Source: Isoetes taiwanensis | Taxonomy: Eukaryota; Streptophyta; Lycopodiopsida; Isoetales; Isoetaceae | Direction: 5' to 3' | Length of the DNA stretch: 64,000 bases | NCBI GenBank assembly: GCA_021234155.1 | Contig: JAJEKV010000045.1 | Span: 9,411,105-9,475,104 of the forward strand | Shown here: positions 48,641-60,645 of the stretch, one piece after another | Layout: each line of letters starts with the position of its first letter | Position numbering within the stretch: the first letter of the stretch is position 1 | Position numbers and translations under genes: made by a program | The notes under the pieces: model-generated | What the model was told of the DNA's origin: nothing | Database searches by the model: none | The model's input: only the letters and a program-made list of their open reading frames with translations

Positions 48641-50240
48641 AGCAAGATTGACTATGCTACCTCAATTACTGGGAATACTACGGTCTTGGTCAAAATTACT
48701 TGCATTCTAGTGTGCTAGCAGAAGGTACGAGATGATGAACAAGGTGATCTAGCAAATGCACTAATGACCTATAATGCAATTACAGATTCCTTTTTTAAAA
48801 ACTGAGATTCTAGCCTATTTTGGAAGTTTTTATCATGAAAATTGTTCAACTAATAGGTTACAATTTGAAAACAAGCATTTTTTGGAGACAATCATTAAAT
48901 GCAATGTGTACAAGAAAATAATTACACAACGACAGAATATATAAGGACAAGAAGATTATATATATTTTTGAAGTTAGCTAACCAATAGTTTCAAAAAGTG
49001 CAAGTATATCTCAGCTGATAGAAACTTCAAAGAGGTCCTTCATCATCTTTTTCAACATCTGCAATAGTACCAGTAATAACAAAAATATGTTCTTGCTTCA
49101 ATGGTTCCTTCAATTTTTGAATCTCATTAGTAAAACCCGCACTATCATCTTTGTTCTCTGTAGAGGCAGTTGAAACTTAGAGCTCGTTGGCTTAGCACTA
49201 CTGTTCAGCAACATTGGCACCAAGTTCTTGGTTCCCATTATACATACTCTGCAAAGAACTAATTCTCAATCTAATGAAAGCCATGATGTCCTTATCAATA
49301 CGTCATTTCCTCAAGGCACAGGCACTGGTACAGACACAGTGAGAGCATTTCAATGAAATTTTTGAGTATAAATGTTCTTCTGATAACGATTGACAATTAT
49401 GTAAGCTTTTGTAAACTGCAGGACTGCCGCTGCTGGACGCTGGAAAACATTTTTCAAGAATGGAAAGTCCATTCTTATTGTGTTGTAGTGGAATGCTTTG
49501 GAATTGCAACTACAGTAACTAATGTGGAGCATCTCCCAAACATGAACAAATTAGCATCTCAACTATTTCCTCTAAAATTTATCTTCAACATGTGCATAAG
49601 TTAATTGAACTAAGAATTTAGTAATTTCTATGAGAGCATGGACAAGAGGTTTAGAAAAAATGATGATGTTTTTGTAGTCGTAGGCCACTAACATAAAAAT
49701 AATTGTTCCTTGTGGATGTCGTTGAATCAGCAGAATAATCTGTCTCATAGAGATAAGTAAGAGAATTAGGAGAATAATCTGTCTCATAAGTAAGAACCGT
49801 AAAAATTATTCTTTGCCTATGTCATCATAGGCAATCTATAATCTATAATCTATGACATCGCAGTGAGAGGGAAAAAGACTCCAAGGAAAGTACTGCTAGC
49901 CTATGTTGTCACATGCAATCTATAATTATTGTTTATGAATGCATAGGCAAAAGCTATAAAAAATTATTGTATGTCTATGTGTGCATTGCCCAGAGCTGAA
50001 AATAAAGAGTAGATGATGGACTTGAACATGAAATCTTATCTTTTAAAATGGTATTGTGTTGGTTTCTGTGTGCGAACTCCATGAGTAACACCGCATGTGG
50101 CGTTCCCTCTCCTGCTTGCGGCACTTTTATTTCTTCGTTATATGGGATGGGTTCAAATTTTGTGTCAGGACCTTTATTTCTTTGTGGTATGGGATGGGTT
50201 CAAATTTTGTGTTGGAATGGGTGCCTCCGGGAGGGCTGAA
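48641..50240. other. Unclassified spacer with weak foldback near 49.8-49.97 kb
   Basis: No gene recognised. CTTTGCCTATG (49812) and CATAGGCAAAAG (49944) are inverted and may mark a degraded short foldback. 'gcaatctataat' is repeated there. Confidence 0.35.
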
Positions 50241-50612
50241 TTATCGCCCCCCCCCCCCCCCCCCCCCCGTAGTATCCGCCCCCGCCCAATGTATCCCGCC
50301 CCTTCCTCTTTTGACGAATCCCTCCTCCCCCCCCCCGTGCTTCTTAAATGGCCGAAAAACTGAACGCCAAGGTCAAAAAAGGCGATGCAAAGCATTTTTT
50401 GTTTTCTATAATCAAACAGCAAGTAACAAATATAAAGACCGGCAATGTAGAGTAGTTTTGCGATTTGGATCAAACATGAAGAAAAGAAATGCTAAAGAAT
50501 GGATTTAGGCATCAAAATCTTCGAGATTTGGATCAAACAGCTTTTAAAACAAATAATATTAACATTTCAACCGGGGGGGGGGTAGAATTCGTCCGGGGGG
50601 GGGAGGGGATAA
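50241..50612. repeat. Foldback bounded by C- and G-tracts (quadruplex prone)
   Basis: The left side starts TTATCG followed by 22 C (50247-50268), then several CCCGCCC clusters and a C10 run (50327-50336). The right side has G10 (50573-50582), G9 (50595-50603), AGGGG and then ATAA, the inverse of the left end. 'gatttggatcaaaca' is repeated inside (50461 and 50526). Coding frames across it are proline runs and not credible genes. Confidence 0.55.
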
Positions 50613-51144
50613 GCTAAACTAGCCGCCTGCCATTAGCGGCAACTCGGAGATTCACTATAGCTAAAAATGTTGAACGCTTGGATTACGGCCATTGCTATTC
50701 TTTTTTGCTTAATGGTGATCATGCCCCTTGCTGCATGTACCTTGCATAGAGTTTCTTTTAGTATCCCATCGATCCGAGACATCGGATCGCCATTCTAGAA
50801 TGGGACGAGCATGCATGTTTTGCATGCATGCGGGCGACGCATGCCCATTCTGGTTGGGAGTTCGCTATTTTAGGCGCGATTCTGCATCAACATCTCATCG
50901 GTGCTTCCTCTTCTCTCTCAGCAGTACCTTATTCTCTTTGAACCCACCCTCCCCCCCTTCTTTGTTTTTGTATTTTTATCGCGTGGCACGCGCGTAATCA
51001 GCCCCTCCACTCTGGGAGGTTTGTTTTGTCTTGTTGTTTTGTTGGTGATGTGCAGGTACAGGTTAGCGAGCGGCATCTGTTTCGGCTTTTCCATTCGTGG
51101 GTTTTGGGAGCGATTTTTATGCCTTGCGTTTGTCCAAGCCCCTT
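50613..51144. other. Unclassified spacer
   Basis: No gene recognised; overlapping open frames around 50728-51281 lack family motifs. Confidence 0.35.
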
Positions 51145-51224
51145 GCCGAAGGCTTATCACTAGGGTTTTTCCTCGAAAACCCGAAAGGGCGGGGTTTTTT
51201 AATCCCGGTGATAAGCTTTCGGCA
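51145..51224. repeat. 80-bp hairpin repeat with AACCCGAAAGGG core
   Basis: GCCGAAGGCTTATCAC (51145-51160) pairs with GTGATAAGCTTTCGGC (51209-51224) with one mismatch. The intervening core, GGGTTTTTCCTCGAAAACCC followed by GAAAGGGCGGGG, closely matches 38091-38125. The core also resembles AAAACCCGAAAGGGTTTCC at 5372-5390. Confidence 0.7.
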
Positions 51225-52210
51225 GGTACACTAGCCCAATCTCTATTAGCATTGTATTTTGTTGGGGTCCAAATGATATAATTGGATTTTCCCTTTATTT
51301 TTTGGTGTAGTTCGCATGTGTGCGGCTACCCACTATCCACCATTGTAGAAAATCCGCTGAGATGAATGAGAAGCAAGTCTAAGTCGGCGGTTTGTTGGTT
51401 TCATGCGAGTCCCATTCTAGAATGTTTTTCTTTGCTTAATATGACGCTGCAATTATGGTGACAGATATCTCATGTTGTCTTCTGCCTTGCCTGAAAACTA
51501 GGCAGAATAAAAACCAAGTAGAATCTGTACAGAATTTTAGTAGAAGACTTACCTTGCAAGTCATGCCTGAGGATATCGCACCTGGCTAGACATGTATTGC
51601 AAGATTTGGGAGCATGGTAGAGATATATCAAATCTTGGCAATCTTCCATCTAGAAATACATAGTTTCAAAATTCAATGAACAGGATATGCCCAGCATGGT
51701 GCACTTTAGACAATTTTGCAGCAGCAATTTAGCAGTCTAGAAGGTGCTTTGCATAGGTATGCTGAACAAGTGCAACCTCCTACTTCGTACAGATTATGAA
51801 TTTAGAATTTTGAGTCTTATAACCTTCTGCACTTATGGATCTTTAATTTTAAGAGAAATCATTAGTGAAAGCAAGGCATTGAGCTTATAACAACAGGTAA
51901 AACCTTCTATTTGAGTTATATTTTTTGCTTTGTTACTATCAACTAAGCTTACTGCTTCGACATTGCAGCTTTTAGATCTCCCACGCTGAATATATGGAAA
52001 TAGCTTTTGGCTTAATAGTGTGATGATGATGACAATGTGCCCAAATATCACTGCAGGATAATTGGATGTTGAATTTAAAAATTTATCAAGTTGACTATTT
52101 GTACATATGCTCTGCTGCCACGAGAATATTTCTGACATATATGGCTTGCTTCACAAGCCTCAGTTTAAAAATGACGTGGTATGACACATTTTCTTTTCTG
52201 AAAAAAAAAA
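51225..52210. other. Unclassified spacer
   Basis: No gene, RNA or element end recognised. Confidence 0.4.
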
Positions 52211-52220
52211 GGTAGATAAC

Positions 52221-52789
52221 AGGGATAGGTTCAATACTCCGTACATTTTATACATAATACATATTATTCGTATGATGCGGCACAAATTTGCCATATAATA
52301 TGTAAAAATACGACAAAAAATAATTCAGACGACGAAAAATTTTCACGTACACGAAAAGAACTGAAGCGCGTACGCGAAAGTTTTTTCGCATACGCAGAAA
52401 CAATAAAAAACGTGTACGCAAAAAGGAAAACCTCGTACGCGAAAAGGCGAGAAAACAAAAAATTTGCCTTTTCGTGTACAGGCAGATTTTGTTTTTCCGT
52501 TTTCTTTTTCTTTCGAGTACACCCTGTTTCACGTACGTGAAAAAACTTTCGCGTATGCGAAACAGTGAAAAAGCATACGCGAAATTCAAATTTCAAATTT
52601 GTGACGCAGTTTGCGTATGCGAAAGTCGTGTACGCGAAAGTTTTTTTGCATATGCGGTTTAGAAGATTTTGCGTACGCAAAAAAAATTTTTCCCGACCGG
52701 TACGTGAAATATATTTTAAACAATAAGATACATATGTTTTGACTTTATACGTCGAAATTTTTAATTTCGTACATACGGAACCTATCCCT
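52221..52789. mobile_element. Mutator-like short inverted-repeat element packed with CGTACG palindromes
   Basis: The ends AGGGATAGGTTC (52221-52232) and GAACCTATCCCT (52778-52789) are perfect 12-bp inverted repeats. Both flanks are GGTAGATAAC (52211-52220 and 52790-52799), a 10-bp target duplication, which fits Mutator-type insertion (usually 9-11 bp). The 569-bp interior has no transposase. Instead it carries about 15 variants of the self-complementary 16-mer TTTCGCGTACGCGAAA (for example near 52371, 52395, 52434, 52531, 52553, 52608, 52628, 52671). Long open frames through it are repeat artefacts. Confidence 0.8.
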
Positions 52790-52799
52790 GGTAGATAAC

Positions 52800-55652
52800 C
52801 TCATCATCTTAGTATTTCAAGTTTTCTTGGTATTGAAATGATTGGAACTATCGATTATGCTAGCTTTATCAACCCATATCTATTGCTAGTTCATAGATGA
52901 GAAATGACAGTTATAGCTCTCATGGATCTTGGTCTATTCTTCTTGCTGAAATATGGACGCTTTTCAGTGCAGGTTTCTTGCAAGAAAAGCTTGGGTCATG
53001 CAATAGGAAAAGCTTTCTGGCTATTGATTGTATCAGTAACCCTTAGCTCATTACCGCTACCAAGGCATTCTGTTCCTGCACCCCAGTCAGGGGACGAACC
53101 AATGCCCATATTTTTGTCGGTTTGTATGGAATTGCCTAGAGCCCTTCCAATCCTAAATGCCAAGGTTGTTGAATTACGCTTGGCTTGGCGTTGCAATATG
53201 AAATTGCATTGGAATCCAAATTTGAATAAAACCAATCTTTTCGTATTGATCTTTCAAGGCTACTAGATTTCGTAGTTTGATTTGCTTCGTTCATGGAAAG
53301 GTCCAAGGAAAGGGGTCCATGATACATAGATCATACCAAAAGATGATATCAAGTCTCAAAATGATAGAGCAGGTGTTGAGAACCAAAATTTTAGTACCAA
53401 AAATTTCGATTTGTATTCACATCAAACCATCAGAGTATACAGAACAAGTACTGCCTCCCACGAGGCTATATACATGAAAACCACGTATACAGATAACAAG
53501 ATGACAACACAAGATAACTAAATGCACACGTACGCTCCGCCAGCTATCAAACAGCCTGCACAAGCTTCCACGTGTTAGCAACATGCATAAGGGTTATCCG
53601 GTAATGTCAACACGAAGCAATGGCTGACGACTGCAAGAACACACATAGGGAATCCACCACACGCACCATAGCATCTGCCAAGCAGACACACCCCGCCATA
53701 TCTAGACAGTACGTCGTCTAGAACCCCGCGCTGGTGGATCCAATGTCAGGGAGAAACTGCAGGCATTATTAGGACGCAGGCTACTCGACTGTTGGTTCTG
53801 CATGCCACTGTCCCATACCAGCGACAAGCTTTACCTCACAAGCACCTCTTGTCCTTAACTAGACAAGCCACGCTTATCAATAACTATGCCATGCATTAAA
53901 CTTCCTATGACAAACATCCTGGATGTTCGTCTACTCCGCTTTAATATCTGCGGAGGCAAGTATCTTACGGATACCACTCGCCACCACATGTAACTCTACC
54001 TATTGACAAGGATCTAGCACTGTCCCATACCAATGCTAAATCCTTCTCTCATTAGTTTACATGGGCTTCTTAACTAGGACAATAATTATATGGCCCTAGT
54101 ATTCTTAATAAGAACAATATTAGAGGGGCCTTAAGAAATGCCAAGCCCTACTGGCTTGCCTTGGGCTGCAGAACCATATTGTTCTTGCTCCGCCACAACG
54201 AAATTCTTCGCTGAGGAAAGCTTTAGCAGTCCCGGTAAACATCCTTATTGACAGAATGGGACTGGAAGACCATCTATGACACTCTGAGTTTTGGTTACAG
54301 AAGTTTCTCAAGGCAATCAAGTATTGCCTTCAGGGTAAAGTTTAATCATTTAGTTTAGCTTTCAGTTTTCGTCTTCTTTATAGAAGACCAGCTTTGCCAT
54401 GGCACAGACTAGATTATCAATCCACGGCTTACCAAATGTCTCCAACTTCCCAATCCATCCACAATCTATCCACAATCTATCCACAATCCGGCCTGCCTGT
54501 AACATGCTGCCGCCTTTACCAGTTGAAAGCACCTGCCCACGTGGCAGCATCTCTGCTGTAGGTCAATCCTCCGGAACAGATCCGGTGGCTCCGGTCTGCC
54601 CTCCGCCGCTACAGGTGCTCACCTTTTGCTATCCAATGGTTTTATAAACCATTATAAGGTGTTTATACCTTAAAAGCCATTTAACCTTTAAATGGCCAAT
54701 TGCAACCAAGTTTAATAACCCAACATGCGGTTGCGCCCCTAGTCTAGGATCTACCAGGTGCACCATACCCTAGGCTAGAGAATACCATGCGACCATTATC
54801 AACCATCCATTATGCCTAAGATTAATATGCATGCACAATTTTCAACAATGGTCTGTAAAATATATTTAGGCATAACAGCAGGCACAATGGATGATGTTAC
54901 CTTTTTATAGATAGCAAAGCTAAAACTTGCATTCCTCGTCTACATTTTGAGAAATGATAGAGTAACTGGTAAGATATCCATTTTATTTTTGGATCTCTTT
55001 AGACTTTCTTGCTTTATGTGTTTGCATCATTATCACCATTCTTAGGAGCAATGCTCAACTTGACATATTCTTGGTTCCATATAATTGCATTTACCCCATT
55101 GGCCTCAAAAAGCAGATAAATTTGTGATGTTCATTCTAAACATCATATAACTAATCAGATATGATCCTCAAATATCTTTTTCTCTTTATGGTCTATGATA
55201 TACATGATCCTTTCCACATCGCATCTGCTCAACTGATGCTCTAGATGCTATTGCTCCAAACAATTTGGATATATCCTCACGATGATCTGAAAAAGGACAT
55301 GTTGTGAATTCATTCTTGGTCTTTTAGTTGTGGGAATTTTGGAGCACTTTTATAGGGGAGCCCTTTAATGGGAATTGACTATTTGCACACAAATTGATTT
55401 CAGTACCAGATATTTGCAGCAATCATGCAAATGCTTACTGTTTTTATATCAAATTGCAAAGACAGTCACATTGCTATCAAATTGCAAAGACAGATGCTCC
55501 AACAATGGGAACATTGATAGAGTGTATGTGCCAAATTTTGTTCTGAGTTGAACAAGCGTAAAGTATCTCTTATTTGAATATTGCACTGAGTTGCAGCATT
55601 TTCCTATTCTTATTTGTCACTTTGATCTTCATCTTTAATATGGATTGCGACC
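52800..55652. other. Unclassified; possible LTR-like block 53390-54720
   Basis: No gene recognised. From 53390 to 54720 the base composition shifts and 'cactgtcccatacca' is repeated (53807 and 54019), with a three-fold 'atccacaatct' run at 54460-54490. This is reminiscent of LTR or tandem-derived DNA, but without paired termini or target duplication. Confidence 0.35.
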
Positions 55653-56619
55653 TTGGCCATTCTAGCCATCGACCCGCTACATTGCATGCAAGCCTCTTCC
55701 TCCTTGCTTCCTCTTGATTGTCTCTCACTTGTAGCCTCATTGCACCCTAGAACACAAAAGAGGTGGCAGGATGCTAGTGTCTCCACGCTTGATGCGTGGT
55801 ATCACAATGAGCGGCTTCTCACTTGGCAAGCATTTCATGAAAAATATCATTTCACTACGCATGACTTCTCTGTATGGGAAATTGTTGTAGACAACACCCC
55901 TCTTAGGCCTAACCACAAAGAGAAGTGGATTTGGAAAATTATTGGAGACATTTCACTTAGTTAAGGATTGGGTTCAACATTGCTATAGATTCTTGATATC
56001 TCCTCCCCTCTTGCCCCCATTTTCGCATTGGGCATTGATGGTGCAAGAGGATCATCTCCATCGTACATGGAACTGGATCTGGGATAAATATATCATTCCC
56101 AAGCACTCTATGCTAATCTGGCAGATTATTCATCGCTCAGTTACGGTAAATGTGAAGGTCCATTCTTTTAAGCCACAGATAGGTCATGTATGAAAAATGT
56201 TGCTCCCAAGATTATTGAACATTGCTTTGTCTTGTGTGACAATGTTCAAACCATATGGGCATGGATTCCGACTCGTTTTCGGTCGCATCTCAACATTCAT
56301 AATTCTCGTTGGTTCACTCCCTCAACATTGGTCGTGGCTTAAGAAACTAGCATTCCATATTATACGGCATTAGCCTTTTGGGTCATTTGGAAAAATTGAT
56401 ATCACTTAATATTCAAAAACATTCTCCCTACTCCAGATCAATTACTTATGGAGATTAAGGATAGAGTATATGAGCAGCTTGGTATCCACTATCTGATGTT
56501 GATAAAGATGAAATTTGGGGATCTTATCTCCATCTCATCTTTTTTGAAGTGTTGTAACATCCTTTTAAGTGTTGTAATGCTTTTTAGTCTTTAATATTAG
56601 TTATGTGTCTCTCAAAAAA
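55653..56619 (+). pseudogene. L1 ORF2 C-terminal remnant with short poly(A)
   Basis: Broken frames give WQDASVSTLDAWYHNERLLTW, WIWDKYIIPKHSMLIWQIIHRSVTVN, then EHCFVLCDNVQTIWAWI and LAFWVIWKN. This is the zf-RVT-like end of plant L1 ORF2 (W...IPPK...FLW...H.....C..C....E...H.F..C). Several stops and frame shifts are present. The sequence ends in an A8 run at about 56612-56619, taken as the tail. Upstream RT is absent. Confidence 0.65.
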
Positions 56620-56976
56620 AAGGGGGATGTCATGCATGTAGAAATAAATAGCATAGAGGAAGACATCTGTTCTTTGAAGTAGACTAGCAACCCATACAAA
56701 TCCACTGTCAAGATACTTTCTAAATGTCTCATCTTTGCCTGGCATAGATGCGACAGAGGGATGTTTTGGGAGAAGACGCAGAGAGTCTTTACGCTTTAAG
56801 CTTTCCATGAAATAAGTGCTTTGATGCTCATTGCAAGCACATAATCACCATGTCAGGCTAGTAATTGCCCCCACACACTCTGGTTGTAGGCCATTAGACA
56901 ATACAAACATTTCCTCAAGGGCACAAAGGCACAATACATTGGAGCATCACTGGAAAATGTTCTACCTCCTTGACTG
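56620..56976. other. Unclassified gap between two L1 remnants
   Basis: A 74-codon frame at 56584-56808 (minus) has no recognisable motif. The opposite-strand L1 remnant stops at about 56977, so its 3' half was deleted or replaced here. Confidence 0.4.
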
Positions 56977-59202
56977 TTAACTGTACTGGAAACATCTCTT
57001 CAGAATAGTGGACCAGTTAAGCAAGCATCCCGAAGCTAAAGAAAAGGCATCCAAAATATTCTTGGCTGCTTGGAGATTGGACTCATCTGCATGAAGAAAG
57101 AGGAATGTATCATCCGCAATTTGACTGCAAACCTGTTGCGACCCATCATCCATGCGGAAACCTTGCACCACATTGTCAGCAATTGCCACCTGAAAAAGAT
57201 GCGAGAGAGCTTCTGCCACTATAGTGAACAGAAAGGGGGCCAACGGACAACCCTGCCTAATGCCTCGGCCCACAAAGAAGATTGAAGAGGTCTCACCCTA
57301 ACACCACACTGTCGCCCTAGCAGTCACATGCAGCTTCATAACCATTTCCCTGAAACTAGACCCGCACCCAAAGGCCTGCATCATATCCGCCAAGAACTGC
57401 CAGCTGACACTGTCATAAGCCTTGGCAAAATCCAGCTTAAGAAAGACAAGGAGCTGCCTCATCCTACGAGCGCAATGCACTCCCTCAAAAGCAGCAGCCA
57501 CATTATGAAGAATATTCCACCGAGGGATAAAATCAGACTGCTCTGCGCTAATGGCGTGAACTAGTACTGGCTTAAGCCTCTCATCCAAAGCCTTAGCAAT
57601 GATTTTATACACTACAGACAACAGAGTAATAGGTCTCCAGTCATTGATGGTTTTAGGATGCTTACATTTGGGTATAAGTGAAATACAACCTGTATTCAGT
57701 AGAGGATGCATCGAGTTATTCCCCAAAAGATCCACATACACCTGCACCACTGAGTCCCCCACCCACTTCCAGTACTGCTACAAAAACTCCATTGGTATTC
57801 CGTCCAACCCAGGACACTTATTCCGAGCCAACAGGCGGCATGCGTCCCCCAACTCCTGCCCTATCAACGGCTCCTCTAAGCTCTGCCTTTGAAGGGCTGA
57901 GATTCTTGGCGATACCTTGGCCAGCACCAGCTCCTGAAAAACACTATGTGAGGGAAGCGGGCTCTCCTTGAAAAACGTTTCATAGTGCGCTGCTACAAAG
58001 GCCTTGATAGCATCTGATTGCTGCAACAACACTCCCTGGGGTGTAACTATGTCAGCCATGGCTGTTGCATACTTCTTCTGGCGGGCTGCTCGGAAAAAGA
58101 CTTTAGAGTAAATGTCAGACTGCTTCAGCCACGTCAAACCCGCTTTGACTCTGGCCTGCGACACCTTGGCCTCCTCCTCAACCTCGATCTGACGAAGCAC
58201 CTACTGCTCATGCAAGCCATCAGAGACCCGCCCTCTAAGAGACTCCAGTTCCGCATATAAAGCATCCAACCTGCGACGCTGAGCCAAAGCCTTTTGCCGT
58301 CCCCATTCTTCCGCAAACTGTTTTACCCTAGCCAATACTGTAACCATTGCACTCATTCCGCTATCCTGACTGAATATCTGCTGCCAAATGAGCTTACAGC
58401 CGACTGTGAACTCTGGATCCTGAAGAAAGCTTGTATTAAGCTTAAAAACCATCCTGAGAGGCCACGATGGGTGGTCATGAAGCCGCTGAATGATCTGGGG
58501 AGTGTGATCAGAGACAGAGGTGGCCACAACATTCGCCCTAGTGAAGGCTGGAGCATAATCCAAGACTGCTGGAGTGCCATAAACTCTATCCAGCCTAGAG
58601 TATGCCCTACCATGCCCCAGCCAATTATTGCACCAAGTAAAATTCCGATCCCCGGGAAGCTCTGTCAAACCCCACTCCTGCACAAGCCTAAGCCATTGTT
58701 CACGCTCAAAACCCTGTACAATATCTGAACCAATACCATGCCTGTCCTCTGGGAGCTCCACCATGTTAAAATCACCCAGGACAAACCATGTAGAACCCAT
58801 ACCAAAGGACTGGAGCTTATTTCGCAGTTGTGCCCATAAACAACCTCTCTGAGTGGCCCCAATTGGTGCATATACATTTACTAATCCCCACTCAGACTGG
58901 CCCTCCTTCCATTTAATCACTGCCCACTGGCCCTGGCTATCTGTGGCTGAAAAGGTTACATGTACACCCATTTTCCAACAAATCAAAGTACCTCCCCTGG
59001 CCCTGCCCGTTGTAGCAGCTGCAGCTACATACTGATTACCCAAGATATTCATTAGATTGTTAATATCGCCCCTGGCACATTTATGCTCCTGCAAACACAA
59101 GATATCTGGATTAAGATTCTTCACAGCCATGGCGAGATGTGCTCGCTTATTCGGAGAGGATTTGATGCCTCTCACATTCCAAGATAGAATTTTCTTATCC
59201 AT
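56977..59202 (-). pseudogene. L1 ORF2 (endonuclease and partial reverse transcriptase)
   Basis: Start ATG at 59202 (MDKKILSWNVRGIKS). Endonuclease motifs follow in order: LCLQEHK, VNVYAP, FVLGDFNMV, FTWCNN, SRLDRV and SDHTP. Then comes the linker LTWLKQSDIYSKVFFRAA and the RT: KCPGLDGIPMEFL, ISLIPKCKHPK.INDWRPITLLSVVYKI, AEQSDFIP.WNILHN, LKLDFAKAYDSV, GIRQGCPLAPFLF and QIADDTFLFL, where the usual Y of YADD is I. In-frame stops at 58201, 57778 and 57298 inactivate it, yet one frame is kept throughout. The RT thumb and C-terminal domain are missing beyond 56977. It is related to, but distinct from and older than, the L1 at 21-24 kb. Confidence 0.9.
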
Positions 59203-59734
59203 GTGGGTCCTTGTGCACCAAGGGGTTAGGATCCCCTTGCAAAGCCTCACATGCCTCAACACGATCAGCCCAGGAAGAAACGTTCTGGACTACCTGATCA
59301 ATCACCATTCGATCCACTTGAGGAGGGGCCTGCACAGTGGACTGCATATGAGCTAAATGACCCTCTTGAGGAGCTCTCACCTGAGCTCGCCTCCTAGAAA
59401 CAACTTGTTGCCACCCTTCCTCTTTCTGTTGCAACTCTTCAATCTGTGCAAGTCTCCTACATACCTCAGGATGCACGATACGAGAGGAGGGTTCAGGTTG
59501 TGTCTCTGGACTGCCCACCTGCTCCACAGGGGGAACAAGTGCAGAAGATGAAAGCGGCCCAATCACTATTTGCCCTGCCTGCTTGGGTGCTGAATGAGAA
59601 TTATGCTGGTGAAACTGCTTAAGCGAGGGAAACATTGCCAAAGGCTCTCCCCCATTGAGCAAGTCCAACTGGAAGTAAGAATAATAATCACCACTTTTAA
59701 CCACAAGACTCTGAGGTAACACTTCATTAAGCAC
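59195..59734 (-). pseudogene. L1 ORF1 C-terminal part
   Basis: A 179-residue frame rich in Q, E and P (EELQQKEEGWQQVVSRRRAQ) ends ...VHKDPHG and TAA at 59195-59197. Its stop overlaps the ORF2 start in the 8-base string ATGGATAA (59195-59202). This is the place of the gag-like ORF1 of plant L1. The upstream nucleic-acid-binding part and 5' UTR are missing beyond about 59740. The function (RNA binding for the L1 particle) is inferred from position, not from a clear domain. Confidence 0.6.
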
Positions 59735-59796
59735 ATATGCTTAGCTTTATTACCTTGTCCAAATACATATAACCTTATTCTCATAAACTTTTACTA

Positions 59797-59998
59797 ATCT
59801 TGCTCTTTACTACATTTCCCATATTATTAACTAATATGTCGTGATGAAGATTAGTACAGAAGAATTTTTTTTATGCTTGGTGTTGTTGCTACTTGTCGTT
59901 ATTTGCCGCTCTTTATCATGGTTGTTATTAACAATCTCTTTATTCAGTAGAGAATATCAATGTATACTTCAAAGCACAATACAAAAGCAGAATATGTT
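59797..59998 (+). repeat. Dispersed repeat, partner of 47565-47755
   Basis: About 200 bp matching the minus strand of 47565-47755 in ordered blocks with scattered substitutions. It lies just upstream of the copia LTR; the family is unknown. Confidence 0.75.
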
Positions 59999-60165
59999 AA
60001 ATATTATCATGTTATTTATATTCAGTGCAGAATATGAAGTGCAGTGGTTGCAAGCTATGAAAATATACAGTTGAAAGTTAGAATCAAGTGCATGAATGAT
60101 AGCATGCATGGTTGAACTTGGATATGCTCTTAAAGGACATGATTAAATATTAGGGCATGGTTAAG

Positions 60166-60631
60166 TGTTAAGTTCGTTTTAATCATATGGACTGCAAGGT
60201 TAATGGTCTAAGTGAAAATGAATGTGGGATATTTGGTTGAAGCACATATGGGATATTGAAAAGATAAACGTGACTGATATAGAATTCCGATGGAGAAGCC
60301 TTGCCGATCGGATCCAGCAAAATGAAAGAAGAAAACAAGATATATCTGTGTGTACTACGATTAAGTGTTGGAGAAGAAGTTTTGGAGTGCCGGATAGGAT
60401 CGAATTGTGCATAATTCGATGCCAGTGTTGTCGAAGGAAACCATTGCTACAGTGATTCGTTTAAAACCATATGAACAGTGTTTAGTATGATTTCTTTCGA
60501 TGGTCAATAAATAAATCGTGTGTTGTGAAAGCCAATTGAAAGGTCTAGTGCAAAGTGATATTAGAAAAACTTCTATAGTAATTTGATTGCACTGATACTG
60601 TGGTTGTAGTAATTATACTGTGTTTCTAACA
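60166..60631 (+). mobile_element. 5' LTR of a Ty1/copia element
   Basis: Starts TGTTAAG and ends TTCTAACA (TGTTA/TAACA inverted ends, 466 bp). The 3' boundary is fixed by the primer-binding site that follows one base later. The 5' boundary is inferred from the inverted ends. No 3' LTR is in the window. Confidence 0.65.
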
Positions 60632-60632
60632 G

Positions 60633-60645
60633 TGGTATCAGAGCC
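60633..60645 (+). other. Primer-binding site for initiator tRNA-Met
   Basis: TGGTATCAGAGCC is the standard plant copia PBS complementary to the 3' end of initiator methionyl-tRNA. It abuts the gag ATG at 60646. Confidence 0.9.

Noticed and set aside
50095-50508. 137-codon frame with a proline run
   Set aside because: The proline stretch is the C22 tract; the rest has no motif and crosses repeat borders.
52248-52680. Overlapping 113- and 138-codon frames
   Set aside because: They are translations of the repeated CGTACGC palindromes inside the inverted-repeat element and show no protein family motif.
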